Assembly (NCBI RefSeq): GCF_002197755.1
Contig: NZ_NHOT01000007.1
Span: 1 to 64,000, forward strand
Reading direction: 5' to 3'
Length of the DNA stretch: 64,000 nucleotides
DNA from: Pedobacter sp. AJM
Lineage (GTDB): Bacteria > Bacteroidota > Bacteroidia > Sphingobacteriales > Sphingobacteriaceae
Shown here: piece after piece, positions 62,238 to 64,000 of the stretch
Layout of the letters: every line of letters begins with the position of its first letter
Position numbering within the stretch: the first letter of the stretch is position 1
The notes under the pieces: model-generated
Told to the model about the DNA's origin: nothing
Databases searched by the model: none
Seen by the model: the letters and a program-made list of their open reading frames with translations, nothing else
Translations under genes and position numbers: made by a program

Positions 62238-63626
62238 ATGAACGGATTGATTATGGCGGGGCAGCTGCTGCTCGGATTGTCTCTATTGGTAATATTACAC
62301 GAATTAGGGCATTTTCTGGCAGCCAGGGCATTTGGTATTAAGGTAGAAAAGTTTTATCTGTTTTTTGATGCCTGGGGATTTAAACTTTTCAGTTTCAAAA
62401 AGGGAGATGTAGAATACGGTGTGGGGTGGTTACCGCTGGGTGGCTATGTTAAAATCGCTGGTATGATTGATGAAAGTATGGACACCGAGCAAATGGCTCA
62501 GCCAGCTCAACCCTGGGAATTTCGTTCCAAGCCTGCCTGGCAACGTTTAATCGTGATGCTGGGAGGGATTATCGTGAACGTGATCGTGGGAATTTTTATT
62601 TTCTGGATGCTCACCTTTAACGTTGGTCAAAACTATACCGTAAATGGAAAATTAAACGATGGTATTTCGGTTGGCACGCTGGGTAAAGAAATTGGATTAA
62701 AAAACGGCGACCGCATTTTAGCGATTAATGGCAATAAACTGATCAAATTTGAAGATGCCATTTCAAGTAAAGTATTGTTTGATGGCGCACAACTAACCAT
62801 TTTAAGAGGCAATCAAACTTTATATGTTTCGGTTCCGGATACGATTTTAAATAAGCTGTCTAAAAACGATAAGGAGAATTTTATTAGTCCGCGGTACCGC
62901 ATGGCAAGTGTAGCCACTGTACTTGCGCCTGACGAAAAAGCTGATCAGCAATCTTTTCTGGACCGGATTTTTGGTCGCAAATATGTGAAGCCGGTTTATC
63001 CGGCATATGCGGCAGGTATTAAACCCGGCGACAGCATCCTGGCCGTAAACGGAAAGCCCATTACTTTCTTTGATCAGTTTAAGGAAGAGGTATCATCCAA
63101 TAAAAATAAGAATATTTCCATTCAGGCCTTGCGTAATGGCAAACCGATTGATTTCAATTTAAAAGTTGGAGCGGAAGGAACCATTGGTATTGCACCAAAT
63201 TTCAAAATGCCTGAAACAGCACACGTTGATTTCGGTTTTGCAGAATCCCTTCCGGTTGGAGCAGGAATGGCCTGGAGCACTTTTGTTGATAATGCAAAAG
63301 GCATTGGTAAAATGATTACCGGTAAACTCAGTGCCAGGAACATCAGCAGTCCGATAGGGATTGCAAAGGTTTACGGCAGCACTTTTGATTGGGTAAAATT
63401 CTGGACGTTAACAGGCCTGATTTCTATGGCACTGGCCTTTATGAATTTATTGCCTATTCCCGGTTTAGATGGTGGCCATGTGGTGTTCTTACTGATTGAG
63501 ATGGTACAACGCAAACCCGTAAGTGAAAAAGTGCTGGAGAAAGCGCAAATTGTGGGTTTCGTGATTTTAATTTGCCTGATGGTGTTTGCTTTTGGTAATG
63601 ATATTTTAAAATCCTTCGGGAAGTAA
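62238..63626 (+). CDS. rseP: RIP metalloprotease RseP
   Basis: 462 residues. Zinc motif HELGH at 21-25 in TM1, two PDZ domains (about 125-215 and 250-330: IGLKNGDRILAINGNKLI, AGIKPGDSILAVNGKPI) and the second metal motif NLLPIPGLDGGH at about 402-413. It performs intramembrane cleavage of anti-sigma factors and signal peptide remnants in the inner membrane. A terminator lies 19 bp downstream. Confidence 0.96.
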   Translation: MNGLIMAGQLLLGLSLLVILHELGHFLAARAFGIKVEKFYLFFDAWGFKLFSFKKGDVEYGVGWLPLGGYVKIAGMIDESMDTEQMAQPAQPWEFRSKPAWQRLIVMLGGIIVNVIVGIFIFWMLTFNVGQNYTVNGKLNDGISVGTLGKEIGLKNGDRILAINGNKLIKFEDAISSKVLFDGAQLTILRGNQTLYVSVPDTILNKLSKNDKENFISPRYRMASVATVLAPDEKADQQSFLDRIFGRKYVKPVYPAYAAGIKPGDSILAVNGKPITFFDQFKEEVSSNKNKNISIQALRNGKPIDFNLKVGAEGTIGIAPNFKMPETAHVDFGFAESLPVGAGMAWSTFVDNAKGIGKMITGKLSARNISSPIGIAKVYGSTFDWVKFWTLTGLISMALAFMNLLPIPGLDGGHVVFLLIEMVQRKPVSEKVLEKAQIVGFVILICLMVFAFGNDILKSFGK

Positions 63627-63644
63627 AACCAAATTGATATTATT

Positions 63645-63690
63645 GCCGCAGCTGGATAGATTTAACCTGAACAGCTGCGGCTTTTTATTT
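63645..63690 (+). terminator. Terminator of the dxr-rseP operon
   Basis: GCCGCAGCTG ... CAGCTGCGGC followed by TTTTTATTT. Confidence 0.9.
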
Positions 63691-63701
63691 ATACCCCTAT
63701 C

Positions 63702-64000
63702 ATGAGCAAGACCATACAGCAACCCAACTATTTTGAATTTTACGAATTACCGGTTCAATTTAATCCAGATCAGCAGGCTGTGAAAGCGAAGTTCTATGCT
63801 TTAAGCAAGCAGTATCATCCGGATTTTTATGCCAACGAAGAAGATGAAAAACAACAGGAGGTACTGGACCTATCAACCTTAAACAATAAAGCATACCAAA
63901 CGCTTAGTCATGCTAAAAGGCGGTTAAAATATGTGCTTGAGCTTAAGGGGATTGTAAAAACAGACGAGGGCTACCAGTTGCCGCCAGCTTTTCTGATGGA
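63702..64000 (+). CDS. hscB: Fe-S cluster co-chaperone HscB (partial)
   Basis: ATG 63702 and open to the window edge (99 codons). J domain with NYFEFYELPVQFNPDQQAVK and the HPD motif in KQYHPDFYANEE at about residues 39-50, followed by LNNKAYQTLSHAKRRLKYVL. The short J domain with FYEL start is that of HscB, which delivers IscU to HscA. The C-terminal domain is beyond the window. Confidence 0.9.
   Translation, partial: MSKTIQQPNYFEFYELPVQFNPDQQAVKAKFYALSKQYHPDFYANEEDEKQQEVLDLSTLNNKAYQTLSHAKRRLKYVLELKGIVKTDEGYQLPPAFLM

Overview
The window looks like chromosomal DNA of a Sphingobacteriaceae member (Bacteroidota), probably Pedobacter or a close relative. The evidence is the moderate-to-low GC content, TAnnTTTG-type -7 promoter boxes, a type IX secretion plug-domain protein, a lipoprotein-type TamA homologue (TamL), BatA, DUF4199, a LuxC-type acyl-CoA reductase and the his gene order. 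The genus is inferred from protein style, not from a marker gene. No phage, CRISPR array, rRNA or integron was seen.

Layout. 1-3.4 kb is an accessory, repeat-rich patch: a 5'-truncated ABC-transporter permease, a 21-bp tandem repeat, a REP-associated tyrosine transposase (RAYT) and seven copies of its palindromic REP element, sprinkled between small secreted or unknown proteins. 3.5-7.5 kb holds an EVE-domain protein, an Na+/H+ antiporter, an acyl-CoA thioesterase and a cytoplasmic alpha-amylase. 7.8-12.1 kb is a leftward operon of a SUMF1-like protein, a Tat-signal Gfo/Idh/MocA oxidoreductase, ApbE and a sugar-phosphate isomerase-like protein. 12.2-20.1 kb carries a T9SS plug-domain protein, an ABC-F ATPase, NudK, an Rrf2 regulator with its likely target, PyrD, a DUF1275 protein, a 56-aa basic protein and tRNA-Cys. 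20.2-34.1 kb is housekeeping and envelope: TrmH, TamL, LigT-like protein, grpE-dnaJ, FtsE, LuxC, ferredoxin, serine hydrolase, UspA, NlpC/P60 and a WD40 protein.

34.2-42.3 kb is the leftward histidine operon hisG-D-C-B-H-A-(DUF559)-F-IE. It carries a DUF559 endonuclease gene and GC-rich palindromic repeats; one repeat has been captured in frame as an N-terminal extension of HisF.

The most interesting locus is 44.2-49.7 kb: an NrtR-type Nudix regulator followed by a four-gene operon encoding a short divergent PRPP-synthetase-like protein, an ADP-ribosylglycohydrolase fused to a NADAR domain, a PPP-type phosphatase and a nicotinamide phosphoribosyltransferase. Three copies of a 21-bp palindrome (TTTGyGT-N7-ACrCAAA) sit on the regulator promoter, at its stop codon and on the operon promoter. 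Together they suggest a regulated route that frees ADP-ribose from protein or DNA and rebuilds NAD+ from it, resembling the phage NAD+ reconstitution pair Adps/Namat.

49.7-64 kb holds an NTF2-like protein, a TlpA-type lipoprotein gene broken by an in-frame TGA, BatA overlapping a dihydroorotase-like protein without its metal ligands, two GT2 glycosyltransferases, a GH3-like enzyme, an S23 four-helix protein, Dxr, RseP and the start of HscB.
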